A DNA stretch of 37,518 bases from Lawsonibacter sp. Lineage in GTDB: Bacteria; Bacillota; Clostridia; Oscillospirales; Oscillospiraceae. The notes below the pieces were generated by a model. That model worked only from the letters and a program-made list of their open reading frames with translations. It ran no database searches and was not told the DNA's origin. The translations under genes were made by a program, and so were the position numbers. This document shows positions 25,788-33,723 of the stretch, piece by piece (position 1 is the stretch's first letter; the number at the start of each line of letters is the position of its first letter). The stretch is from assembly GCA_022796195.1 (NCBI GenBank), contig JAAWIE010000014.1:1-37518 (forward strand), read 5' to 3'.

Positions 25788-27509
25788 TCACCAACCGGCG
25801 TAATCGGTGACGGTGTAGTTGTAGAACACCGTATCCCCCTCGTTTACGCCGGAGATAATCTCCACATTCTGGGTGTCGGCAATGCCGGTCTCCACAATGA
25901 CGGGGTAGTAGCCCTCCTCCTGAGACGGGAAGGTGCGTTTCTGGCCCGGCTCAAAGGTGGGATACTCCAGCTCAGGCAGATCGTCAGGCTTTTCGTCCCG
26001 CTGGACGAAGACCACAGCGCAGCGGTTGCCCTCCTTGTCGGGGAAGTACTGCACACAGGCGGTAGGCACCAGCACGCAGTTTTCCGACTCGCTGGTGACG
26101 AAGGAGTATTGCAGATACGCGCCCTCCATCAAAGAGCCGTCAAAGTTCTCCACCGTCAGGGTGACGGGGTAGTTGGTCATCCCCTGGCCGCTCTCCGCCT
26201 TGGACATATCAATGGAGGTAACCTTTCCCTGATAGATGTTGCCATTCCAGTTCAGGTCCACGAAACTGTCCGGCTTGATGAAGGAGATGTTCCGGTCGTC
26301 CACCGTGATGGTGACCAGCATGGTCACATTGTTGGAGATCATGACCACGGTGTCGCCGCTCTTGACCTCCTGTCCCTCACTGATGGAACAGGAGGTGACC
26401 GTACCGTCGATGGGGGCCACGGCGTTAAAGTCGGCTAGGGCTTTTACCGCCTCGTCCAACTTGGTCTGAGCTTGGTTGATCTCCTCCTGTTTGGCCCGGA
26501 TGTCCGAGTCGATGGTAGTGGAACCTAAGTACAGCAGGACCTCGCCGGCCTCCACATTGGCGTAGTTGAGCAGATTGCCTTGTCCCACCACCGGGCCTGC
26601 GGCTTTGGTCTCAATGGTACGGGTCTCGTAGAATTCGGTCTGTCCATTTTTATAGGGGTACATCTCGCCGCCGTCCCCGTCGGTGAGCATGGCCGATGCG
26701 TCCATCTTTTCGGTGAGGGTACCTGGGTTGTCGAAGACGATGACCACTTCAAAGTGGACCGCCCCCTCTGGTGAGATAAAGCTGACCTTGTTGATCTTCT
26801 CCACCCGGCCTTTAAAGGGGCGCATCACCGCCGGGACGGACACATCCACCTCCTGGCCCACATAGATGTCGTCCTCGTAGGCGTAGCTGAAGTAGAGGGA
26901 CAGCTTCAGTTTTTTATCGTTGACCAGGGTTGCCACCTTGGTCCCAGTGGACACGTCCTGATCGGGCTGAAATTCCACCACATCCTGAAGTTTCCCGGCA
27001 AAGGGGGCCTGAACCGTTAGGTTATTGGCCTGTTCCAGCAGGTCGGTCAGGTCCTTATTCAGGTCCTCCACCTTTTTCTGGGCGTCGGTCACAGCGTCCT
27101 CCGCCGCCTGACTGTAGATGGTGTACAGCGGGTCCCCAGCCATAACGGTCTGGCCGCCGGTGACAAAGACCTCCTGCACCGTGCCGCTCTGGGTCAGGGT
27201 GATGGCGGCGGATTCCTTGGCCTTGGCGGTACCCCGTCCGGACACCTTGCTCTGGATGGTGCCCATCGACGCGGTAGCGGGGAAAATCTCACCCACGGCC
27301 TCGTCGGTGTCGGTCAGAAAACGGTACAGGGCAAAGCCGCCGCCCCCAAAGATTGCAGCGGCAATCCCCAGCGCAATCAGCCGTTTGACCAATTTCTGCT
27401 TCGCCTTTCCCGCCGGCTTTTTGGCCGGAGGCTTGGGCGGTGTGCCGGCAGGGGCCGCAGGTGCGGCCGCTTCCTGTACGGCGGTCTGGTTTTCTTTTAC
27501 TTCTGGCAT
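25788..27509 (-). CDS. HlyD/RND-type membrane fusion (adaptor) protein
   Basis: 573 residues. A Pro/Ala/Lys-rich cytoplasmic N-terminus (about 1-42) precedes one membrane helix (about 44-64). Outside it has beta-barrel and lipoyl-like modules. There are two lipoyl-type segments: SGTVQEVFVTGGQTVMAGD...TVQAPFAGKLQDVVEFQPDQDVSTGT, and a second, APIDGTVTSCSISEGQEVKSGDTVVMIS, each with a short coiled-coil (VTDAQKKVEDLNKDLTDLLEQ; IRAKQEEINQAQTKLDEAVKA). Most relatives have one such lipoyl/coil unit, so this looks like a duplicated adaptor. AGGAGG precedes the ATG. First gene of the adaptor-ATPase-permease operon. Confidence 0.9.
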   Translation of the reverse strand: MPEVKENQTAVQEAAAPAAPAGTPPKPPAKKPAGKAKQKLVKRLIALGIAAAIFGGGGFALYRFLTDTDEAVGEIFPATASMGTIQSKVSGRGTAKAKESAAITLTQSGTVQEVFVTGGQTVMAGDPLYTIYSQAAEDAVTDAQKKVEDLNKDLTDLLEQANNLTVQAPFAGKLQDVVEFQPDQDVSTGTKVATLVNDKKLKLSLYFSYAYEDDIYVGQEVDVSVPAVMRPFKGRVEKINKVSFISPEGAVHFEVVIVFDNPGTLTEKMDASAMLTDGDGGEMYPYKNGQTEFYETRTIETKAAGPVVGQGNLLNYANVEAGEVLLYLGSTTIDSDIRAKQEEINQAQTKLDEAVKALADFNAVAPIDGTVTSCSISEGQEVKSGDTVVMISNNVTMLVTITVDDRNISFIKPDSFVDLNWNGNIYQGKVTSIDMSKAESGQGMTNYPVTLTVENFDGSLMEGAYLQYSFVTSESENCVLVPTACVQYFPDKEGNRCAVVFVQRDEKPDDLPELEYPTFEPGQKRTFPSQEEGYYPVIVETGIADTQNVEIISGVNEGDTVFYNYTVTDYAGW

Positions 27510-27594
27510 TCTGTATTCCTCCTATCCAATCCAAAACAGTCTTGCCCGGGACCATGCGCTTCCGGGACCAGCCTGCGGTTGTCCATAGAACCTT

Positions 27595-27624
27595 ATTATA
27601 TGCCCTGGGTACGGCAGCAAGCAA
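27595..27624 (-). promoter_or_regulatory. promoter of the adaptor-MacB operon
   Basis: Minus strand: consensus TATAAT (27600-27595) with an 18-base spacer to TTGCTT (27624-27619). The weak -35 fits a promoter needing an activator. Confidence 0.6.
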
Positions 27625-27640
27625 TTACAGAGTGATTACA

Positions 27641-27665
27641 ATTTCTTAAGGAACCCTTAAGAAAT
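27641..27665 (-). promoter_or_regulatory. probable response-regulator binding site (CTTAAG repeat)
   Basis: Two CTTAAG hexamers at 27645-27650 and 27656-27661, exactly 11 bases apart, inside a perfect 10-bp inverted repeat (27641-27650 with 27656-27665). It lies just upstream of the -35 box of the adaptor operon, the position and helical spacing used by OmpR/PhoB-type activators. The regulator is not in this window. Confidence 0.5.
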
Positions 27666-27715
27666 CACTTTGGAGCGCCCGCCGTCCGGGGACATGCTTT
27701 TCTAATATAGACGCA

Positions 27716-27740
27716 GAGGACGGAAAAAAGTTCCGTCCTC
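27716..27740. repeat. 10-bp hairpin in the 27510-27964 gene-free stretch
   Basis: Perfect arms GAGGACGGAA / TTCCGTCCTC (27716-27725, 27731-27740). Followed by CAAAGAAAAA on the plus strand, with no proper T-run either way. It may insulate the adaptor promoter from spoVM or be a leader structure. Confidence 0.45.
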
Positions 27741-27964
27741 CAAAGAAAAATCCTCTTAATCGATGTCAGTGAACCCGCCGCTCTATGCTATATAGTGCTT
27801 CCAGTATACACGCTTTCTGAAAAATTTGCAATGCTTTGCCCGAAAAATTCCGAGTCTGACCCCTGATTCTCCCTGCACAAAGTTTTTTCTGCACACTTCT
27901 TCCAACGCCACATAGGATGGTACAGCCGTCAACGGCGAATTCAACAGGGAGGGGAGGCGTTTTC
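27741..27964 (+). other. gene-free leader upstream of spoVM
   Basis: No credible reading frame on either strand. It should hold the mother-cell (sigma-E-type) promoter of spoVM, but I find no convincing -35/-10 pair. The best -10-like string is CATAGGAT in its last 60 bases, without a matching -35. Confidence 0.4.
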
Positions 27965-28036
27965 ATGGGTATCGTGGTGGTACGTTCCCCCCGGTGCCTG
28001 CGGGGGCTGCTGCGCAGGATTTTTAAGGTGAAATAA
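27965..28036 (+). CDS. spoVM: SpoVM-like sporulation peptide (23 aa)
   Basis: Micro-gene missed by length cut-offs. The 23-residue product starts MGIVVVRSPRCL, then RGLLRRIFKVK. Set against Bacillus subtilis SpoVM (26 residues) without gaps, the helix-breaking Pro9, Leu12, Gly14 and Arg17 fall at the same positions, and the rest is the same amphipathic, basic helix. SpoVM senses the curved forespore membrane and anchors SpoIVA, the coat's basement layer. A strong GGGAGGGGAGG lies 8 bases before the ATG. The next gene, 75 bases downstream, is SipL, whose C. difficile homologue binds SpoIVA, which supports the assignment. Confidence 0.85.
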   Translation: MGIVVVRSPRCLRGLLRRIFKVK

Positions 28037-28111
28037 GCGGAATACATAGCAGCTCCCAGGCATATAGTGTCAACAAAGCCAGGCTGATACTATAACAAGG
28101 GAGAGGAAACC

Positions 28112-29638
28112 ATGGAACTGGAATTTGAACGCGATACCATCATCAGTTACGACACCGCAGCGGAGGTTACTCTTTGCCAAGAGGAGACTTTGGAGAGCAT
28201 TGTACCCGACGCCTGCCCGGATATTCTGCGGATTGTGGACGTGTGCGGTCAGGCGACGCTCAGCGGCAAGCAGGCCCGGGAGGGGGCCGCCCAGGTTACC
28301 GGAATGGTCCGGGCGTCCATTCTCTACCAGCCTGAGGGCGGAGGTGGACTGCGGCGGATGGAGGCGGGACTGCCCTTCACCTGTCAGGCCGAGGCCCCCG
28401 GCCTGACCGAGCGGGGAACCGTTCTGGCACGTCCCCGTCTGCGCCGGGCGGAAGCCCGGGCACTGAACCCCAGAAAGGTGCTGCTGCGGGTGGACTTGGC
28501 GGTGGACGTCATCGCCTGCCAGCCGGTGGAACAGCCGGTATGCTGCGGCGTAGCCAATCCGGAAGAGGGGGCGGTATGCCAGCGGCAGTTCCAAGGAGAG
28601 CATTACCAGCTGTGTACTGTACAGGAGAAACCCTTCACCTTCTCGGATCAAATCAGGCTTCAGTCTGGTACTGGAGAGGCGCCTATGCTGCTGGCCGCCC
28701 GGGTTCAGCCGGAATGCAGCGAGAGCAAGCTCATCGGTTCCAAGCTGATCTTTAAAGGAATGGTAGAGGTGTTTCTCCTCCTCCAGGAACCGGGTGGAGG
28801 ACTGACCGCCTGCCACGAGTCACTGCCCTTCTCCCAAACTGTGGAGGCGGCGGGGACCGACGGCGAGGGGGACTGTCAGGTGGAAGTGGAGGTCGCCTCC
28901 TTCCGCTGCGAGCAGGACCCGGCGGACAGCCGGGAAATGGACATCGAACTGGAACTGCTGGCCCAGGCCCAGGTGCGCTGTCACAGACCGGTGACGCTTC
29001 TGCAAGACCTGTACAGCACCAGCAATCTTATGGAGGTCCAATGCGAAAGCCAGCCGCTCTGCCGCCTTGGAGAGCAGTCGGTACGGCCCCAAGCCGTTCG
29101 GGAACTGCTGGAAACGGGGGAGATGGTCCGCTCTGTTGTGGATGCCCGGCTGTCTCTGGGCCAAGTCCGCCAAGCTATGGAGGGCCGTGAACTGGTTTTG
29201 ACGGTGGATGCCTGTGTCACCGCGCTGTATCTGGACGAAAATGAGTTGGTTCAGTGCGTCCAGCGGTCGATTCCCGTGTCCTGCCGCTTGGAGTGTCCGG
29301 AACATGCCCGATGTTCCTGCCACTGCGCCTGCCCTGGGGAAGTCTTTGCCGCCCCCGCCGCAGGCGGGGTGGAGGTGCGCTTTACCGTAGAGTTCCACTG
29401 TCTGACCACCGAGACCATTCCAGTTCCAGCGGTGACCTTCGCCCAGCTGGGCGAGGCACGCAGCGCAGGAGAAGGTCTGCGCCCTTCCGTGGTACTGCGT
29501 ATGCCGTCTCCCGGCGAAGAGCTGTGGGATATTGCCAAGGCCCACGGCACTACAATGGAACAGATCCTTCAGGCCAACGAGCTGGAGGAGGACGCCCTGC
29601 CTGCGGGGCGGATGCTCCTGATCCCCAGCGCACGGTGA
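28112..29638 (+). CDS. sipL: SipL-like spore coat assembly protein (DUF3794/SPOCS domains plus LysM)
   Basis: 508 residues. Repeated DUF3794 (SPOCS) modules fill about 1-455; the first contains EETLESIVPDACPDILRIVDVCGQA and a later one RPVTLLQDLYSTSNLMEV. A C-terminal LysM domain (about 460-507) reads MPSPGEELWDIAKAHGTTMEQILQANELEEDALPAGRMLLIP. The same order occurs in SipL of C. difficile, which binds SpoIVA through its LysM domain and is the clostridial counterpart of SpoVID. No signal peptide, as expected for a mother-cell cytoplasmic protein. AGGGAGAGG precedes the ATG. Adjacent to spoVM, so two basement-layer factors are encoded side by side. Confidence 0.9.
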   Translation: MELEFERDTIISYDTAAEVTLCQEETLESIVPDACPDILRIVDVCGQATLSGKQAREGAAQVTGMVRASILYQPEGGGGLRRMEAGLPFTCQAEAPGLTERGTVLARPRLRRAEARALNPRKVLLRVDLAVDVIACQPVEQPVCCGVANPEEGAVCQRQFQGEHYQLCTVQEKPFTFSDQIRLQSGTGEAPMLLAARVQPECSESKLIGSKLIFKGMVEVFLLLQEPGGGLTACHESLPFSQTVEAAGTDGEGDCQVEVEVASFRCEQDPADSREMDIELELLAQAQVRCHRPVTLLQDLYSTSNLMEVQCESQPLCRLGEQSVRPQAVRELLETGEMVRSVVDARLSLGQVRQAMEGRELVLTVDACVTALYLDENELVQCVQRSIPVSCRLECPEHARCSCHCACPGEVFAAPAAGGVEVRFTVEFHCLTTETIPVPAVTFAQLGEARSAGEGLRPSVVLRMPSPGEELWDIAKAHGTTMEQILQANELEEDALPAGRMLLIPSAR

Positions 29639-29644
29639 AACAGC

Positions 29645-29670
29645 GAGGCAGACCCATTTGGGTCTGCCTC
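29645..29670. terminator. hairpin terminator between sipL and the RCC1/SLH gene
   Basis: 12-bp stem (29645-29656 with 29659-29670, innermost pairs probably open in the loop), 6 bases after the sipL stop and 15 before the convergent gene's stop. T-runs are weak on both sides. Confidence 0.6.
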
Positions 29671-29684
29671 AACTTGTTGCCGCT

Positions 29685-31472
29685 TCAATCCGGCTGAACC
29701 ATGTGGTAGAGATTCATAATGGTAGCGACGCTCTGCTCACGGGTATAAGTATCCTGGGGGGCAAAGCGTCCGCTGCCCACACCGCTCATGATTCCTGCAC
29801 CCTGCACCCGGCCTACCGCGTCCAGGGCCCAGCCGCCGATGTCGCCGGCGTCGGAAAAACTGGCGGAGGATGCAGGCAGTGGGGAACCGATGGCCCTGGC
29901 AAGATTGGTAAGGATCAGCGCGGCCTGTTCCCGGTTGAGCGGGTCGTTGGGGGCAAACAGCTCCGAACTGATGCCGCTGACAATGTTCAGATAGGCGGCT
30001 TTTCCCACGTTGGGGTCGGCGGTATCGAAGAAGGAGACCCGGCCCTGCACCTCAGTCCAAGTGTAACTCTCATAAAACTGGACCGCCAGCGCACAGAACT
30101 CCGCCCGGGTGATGGCCTCGCGATAATTCCTCCGCAGCGGGACCGGAAGGAAGCGGTTGGCGATGGCTTCATCCACAGCGGATTTGGCCCACTGGGACGG
30201 ACTGCTGTCCGCAGGCTGGGCGGTAACGGATGCACGGCCATCCAGGCCCTCCATCACCTGAATGGGGAAGGCCGAAAACCGGGGGACATAGTTTCCGTAA
30301 AACAGATTCTCCCCGTTGCCCAGCTGGCCGCTGACGTTGCCGCCCCAGGTCCAGAGGGTGCCATCGGTACGGCGGGCCAGAACGTGGTCCCAGCCCACAG
30401 CAATCTGTTCCACCTGGTTCAGTACTGGAACGGGATGAAGGCGGTCCTCTGTTGTGCCGTCGCCGATATCGCCGTAGCTGTTATTGCCCCAGGCCCAGAG
30501 AGTGCCGTCTTTCCGGAGGGCATAGGTATTATTGTTGGAGGCATGGACCGAAACCACCTGGTCCAGCACCTGAACCGGGATGGAGTGGTCCCGGCTGGCC
30601 CATTCCCCCCACTTGTCAATCCATGCAGCCAGGGTCTCCTGAAGAAGGGCGTTCTCCTCTGAGTCGGGGGAGTTCCACTCCCAGTTGGGCCCCCAAGTCC
30701 AGGTGGTGCCGTCGCCCAGCTCCCCCTGCCAGTTGCGGCCCCAGGTCCAGAGGGTGCCGTCCGTCTTGACTGCGGCGCTGAATCCGTAGCCCGCGCTCAT
30801 GCAGGCCACATTGTCCATCACCTTGACTGGGGAGACCCGCTCGCGGCCCGAACCGTCGCCAATCTCGCCTTCGTTGTTCTGGCCCCAGGCCCACAGAGAG
30901 CCGTCCTTTTTCAGCGCCATGCTGTGGCCAAAGCCGGTACAGGCGGCGGTCACGTTGTCCATAATCTGCTGGGGCGTGCTGACCTGCTTGTTGGTCTTGT
31001 TGCCGATGTACTTGCCCCACGCCCAGAGGGTGCCGTCCGTCTTCACCGCCAAATGGGTCACCACCCCCGTGCTGACCGACGCCACATCGTCCATAATTTT
31101 GATAGGGGTGGGGCTGTTCACCAGATCGTCCATGCCGGGAAAGGCGTTGCTCACGTTGCGGCCCCACGCCCAGAGGGTGTTATCCTCCAGCACCGCATAG
31201 GTGTGGCCCTCCCCCGCGCTCACCGACCGGACATTCTCCAGCACCTTCACCGGACGGGTGTGGTCCTCCGTCCCGCCGTCCCCCAGCTGGCCCCACAGGT
31301 TGTCCCCCCAGGCCCAGAGCGTCCCGTTTCCGTCCACGGCAAAACTCTCCGCCGCGCCGCCGCTCATGGTGCGCTCCACCCCGGGCGCCGCGCTGTCGTA
31401 GGCGGCTGCGGAAAGAGGGGTTAATGTCAATGCCGCCAGCAGCACGGCGGCAGCGGCAGTTTTGATTTTCAT
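29685..31472 (-). CDS. secreted RCC1-repeat protein with C-terminal SLH domains
   Basis: 595 residues. Signal peptide (1-24, ending TPLSAAA), then seven RCC1-type beta-propeller blades (about 40-400), each with GTLWAWG...GQLGDG-like cores and VxSVSAGxxHTYAV strands. The fifth blade is followed by an insertion (WTWGPNWEWNSPDSEENALLQETLAAWIDKW). About 415-595 holds two to three SLH modules (AITRAEFCALAVQFYE; FAPNDPLNREQAALILTNLA; FAPQDTYTREQSVATIMN). A propeller displayed on the cell wall is the picture; the ligand is unknown. AAGGAGG precedes the ATG. It lies 83 bases after the AraC gene on the same strand. Confidence 0.92.
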   Translation of the reverse strand: MKIKTAAAAVLLAALTLTPLSAAAYDSAAPGVERTMSGGAAESFAVDGNGTLWAWGDNLWGQLGDGGTEDHTRPVKVLENVRSVSAGEGHTYAVLEDNTLWAWGRNVSNAFPGMDDLVNSPTPIKIMDDVASVSTGVVTHLAVKTDGTLWAWGKYIGNKTNKQVSTPQQIMDNVTAACTGFGHSMALKKDGSLWAWGQNNEGEIGDGSGRERVSPVKVMDNVACMSAGYGFSAAVKTDGTLWTWGRNWQGELGDGTTWTWGPNWEWNSPDSEENALLQETLAAWIDKWGEWASRDHSIPVQVLDQVVSVHASNNNTYALRKDGTLWAWGNNSYGDIGDGTTEDRLHPVPVLNQVEQIAVGWDHVLARRTDGTLWTWGGNVSGQLGNGENLFYGNYVPRFSAFPIQVMEGLDGRASVTAQPADSSPSQWAKSAVDEAIANRFLPVPLRRNYREAITRAEFCALAVQFYESYTWTEVQGRVSFFDTADPNVGKAAYLNIVSGISSELFAPNDPLNREQAALILTNLARAIGSPLPASSASFSDAGDIGGWALDAVGRVQGAGIMSGVGSGRFAPQDTYTREQSVATIMNLYHMVQPD

Positions 31473-31555
31473 GATGTTCCTCCTTATAATAACGCTATAA
31501 CGTTCAATTCATTTTCCGTTCGATCAGACATCCGGCCGGTTATGAATCCAGGTTC

Positions 31556-32392
31556 TTACAGTTCCCCCCGCAGAAGAACCTGGTCCCCCGACTGGTACTC
31601 TTTGGCGTAGCGGCCCGGGGTAAGCCCTGTGAGGTGTCCAAAGGTGCGGATAAAGTGGGAGTTGTCGGAAAATCCCGAAAGTTCCCCCGCCCGCTGGACG
31701 CTGACCCCCTCCTGAAGCAGCTGGCGGGCCTTCAGCACCCGGCTGTAGATGATGTACTCCATCACGGAAAAGCCGGTTGCCGCCTTGAACACCCGGCACA
31801 GATAGTGCTTGCTGATATAAAACCGGCCCGCGATATGGTCCAGCGTCAGCGGTTCGGACAGGTTATCCCGAATGTAGTCCAGAATGGGAGACACCCGGAG
31901 AAAATCCCGGTTCTGGATGGACTCCCCCGGGGTGGCCGCGCTCAAAACCGGTGCGAGGCGGATGAGCAGATTGAGCAGCGCCACCATCTGGCGCACATCG
32001 CTGCCGAAGGAGCCGTCGTTTTTGTTGCGCTCCAGGGCCTGAAACAGCTCAATGACCTCGGTCATCTCCCCGCTTTTCAGCTCCGAGCGTCGGAACGGGG
32101 TGTCGCACAGGCCAGTCAGGTCGGTCTGGGGGGTCGAGAGCTGGGCCAGCGATTTTTTGCTGATGTGAAGCACATACCGGGCGTGAAATCCCTCGGCCAT
32201 GGTGCGGTGAAGGGTATTTTCCCCGATGAGATACAGCGTTCCCCGGCGCAGGGGGTAGACCTGATCGCTGACAAAGATGTTTCCTGGGCTGACCAGCGGC
32301 AGCAGCAGTTCGCAGTGGTCATGAAAGTGCAGCCGGCTCATGTTCCACGTCTCGTTGTGGTTTAACTGCAGGTGAAATTCCACGTTTGTCAA
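31556..32392 (-). CDS. AraC-family transcriptional regulator
   Basis: 278 residues, starting at TTG 32392 because AAGGAGG lies 9 bases before it (a GTG at 32383 is the alternative). The N-terminal cupin-like sensor (about 1-100) has HFHDHCELLLPL and RRGTLYLIGENTLHR. The C-terminal part (about 170-275) has the two AraC helix-turn-helix motifs: LTLDHIAGRFYISKHYLCRVFKAATG, and SVQRAGELSGFSDNSHFIRTFGHLTGLTPGRYAKEY. It is divergent from gctA with facing promoters, so it is a candidate regulator of the glutamate-fermentation operon; it could instead control the RCC1/SLH gene just downstream. The effector is not evident. Confidence 0.93.
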   Translation of the reverse strand: MTNVEFHLQLNHNETWNMSRLHFHDHCELLLPLVSPGNIFVSDQVYPLRRGTLYLIGENTLHRTMAEGFHARYVLHISKKSLAQLSTPQTDLTGLCDTPFRRSELKSGEMTEVIELFQALERNKNDGSFGSDVRQMVALLNLLIRLAPVLSAATPGESIQNRDFLRVSPILDYIRDNLSEPLTLDHIAGRFYISKHYLCRVFKAATGFSVMEYIIYSRVLKARQLLQEGVSVQRAGELSGFSDNSHFIRTFGHLTGLTPGRYAKEYQSGDQVLLRGEL

Positions 32393-32439
32393 TGGGAAAT
32401 ACCTCCTTCGCCGGAAACGGCAGGGCGCCGCTGCGCACC

Positions 32440-32468
32440 ATTATACCACGGCAGGTCCAGATATGCAA
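32440..32468 (-). promoter_or_regulatory. promoter of AraC gene
   Basis: Minus strand: TTGCAT (32468-32463), 17-base spacer, consensus TATAAT (32445-32440) with an extended -10 TGG before it. Confidence 0.65.
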
Positions 32469-32489
32469 ACTTTATGCTAAATTTCAGGC

Positions 32490-32518
32490 TAGACCAATTG
32501 TAGGAATTGTGGTAAAAT
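32490..32518 (+). promoter_or_regulatory. promoter of gct-gcd-hgd operon
   Basis: TAGACC (32490-32495), 17-base spacer, TAAAAT (32513-32518) with an extended -10 TG (32510-32511). A direct repeat AATTGT (32496-32501 and 32505-32510) fills the spacer and is a candidate regulator site. A leader of about 80 bases follows. Confidence 0.6.
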
Positions 32519-32605
32519 GGCTATCGTGAAATAGCGCGTTACGGCACCTTGACAATTTGCGAAGACAGAGAAACCCAAAAATCTTTTTGTAACGGGGGTA
32601 TTACC

Positions 32606-33703
32606 ATGAACAAAGTATATTCCTTGCACGACGCCGTGGCGAAATTCGTCGAGAGCGGAGACTGTGTCTGCTTCGGCGGTTTTACCACAAACCGCAAGCC
32701 CTACGCCGTGGTGAACGAGATCCTGCGTCAGGGACAGAAGGACTTCACCGTCTGGGCCGGTCCCGCCGGCGGTGACTGGGACATGATGATTGGCGAGGGC
32801 CGCGTGAAAGCGTACATCAACTGCTATACCGCAAATTCCGGCTATACCAACGTCTCCCGCCGCTTCCGCGCTGCCATCGAAAAGGGACAGCTGATCTATG
32901 AGGACTACTCTCAGGACGTGCTCATGCTCCAGCTCCACGCCGCCTCCCTGGGCCTGCCCTTCCTGCCCGTCCGGCTGATGCAGGGTTCCGGCCTGATGAA
33001 ATATTGGGGCATTAGTGAGGAACAGCGCAAGACCCTGGAAAAGGTGGACGATCTGAAGTGCGTAGAGATTGACAACCCCTTCAAGCCCGGCGAGAAGGTG
33101 GTCGCCGTCCCCACCCCCAAACTGGATCTGGCTGTAATCCATGTACAGAAGGCCAGCCCCGACGGCACCTGCATCATCGAGGGCGACGAGTTCCACGATG
33201 TTGACGTAGCCGTTGCCGCCCGCAAGGTGATTGTCACCTGCGAGGAACTGGTCAGCGACGAGTACATCCGCCGCGATCCCACCCTGACCCGCATCTTCGG
33301 CGAGTGCATCTCCGCCGTCGTCCACGCCCCCTACGGCGCATGGCCCTCTCAGTGCTACAACTACTATGACAACGACTCCCACGCTCTGAAGGAGTACGAC
33401 AAGGCCTCCAAGTATCAGGATGCTGAGGATGCCAAGGCCCAGCTGGCAAAGGCCGCGGACAAGGCCGCCAAGGCCGCTGCCGCCAAGCCCGAGGATGCCA
33501 AGCTGGCCGACGCTGCCGCTCGGGCCAAGAAGGCCGCGGATGACGCTGCCGCCGGCACCGCCATCCCCGAGACCTTTGCGGATTATCTGGAAAAGTGGGT
33601 CTACAGTGTGAAGGACCACGACGAGCTGCTGGATAAAGTCGGCGGTTCCCGTCTGATGCGGCTGAAGAACGAGCCCCACCTGGGCTACTCCACCCGCCAC
33701 TAA
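32606..33703 (+). CDS. gctA: glutaconate CoA-transferase subunit A
   Basis: 365 residues from ATG 32606; the longer frame starting at 32549 lies over the leader and lacks a ribosome site. Cytoplasmic class I CoA-transferase alpha subunit, which with GctB moves CoA from acetyl-CoA or glutaconyl-CoA to 2-hydroxyglutarate in glutamate fermentation. Family features: YSLHDAVAKFVESGDCVCFGGF at the N-terminus, WAGPAGGDWDMMIGEG, and RLMQGSGLMKYWG in the middle. The Acidaminococcus protein has 320 residues; the extra length is an Ala/Lys/Asp-rich low-complexity helix at about 271-318. The ribosome site is only GGGGG. Codon use is extremely GC3-biased, as in highly expressed genes. Confidence 0.93.
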   Translation: MNKVYSLHDAVAKFVESGDCVCFGGFTTNRKPYAVVNEILRQGQKDFTVWAGPAGGDWDMMIGEGRVKAYINCYTANSGYTNVSRRFRAAIEKGQLIYEDYSQDVLMLQLHAASLGLPFLPVRLMQGSGLMKYWGISEEQRKTLEKVDDLKCVEIDNPFKPGEKVVAVPTPKLDLAVIHVQKASPDGTCIIEGDEFHDVDVAVAARKVIVTCEELVSDEYIRRDPTLTRIFGECISAVVHAPYGAWPSQCYNYYDNDSHALKEYDKASKYQDAEDAKAQLAKAADKAAKAAAAKPEDAKLADAAARAKKAADDAAAGTAIPETFADYLEKWVYSVKDHDELLDKVGGSRLMRLKNEPHLGYSTRH

Positions 33704-33723
33704 GTTTAGGGAGGTACATAGAA

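Noticed and set aside
27766-28047. 93-codon minus-strand frame
   Set aside because: It overlaps the spoVM gene on the other strand, lacks a ribosome site and has no recognisable composition or fold.
28040-28111. Sigma-E-type promoter for sipL (GCATATA at 28058-28064 and GATACTAT at 28084-28091)
   Set aside because: The two boxes are individually fair, but the 19-base spacing is longer than the usual 13-15, and sipL may simply be read from the spoVM promoter.
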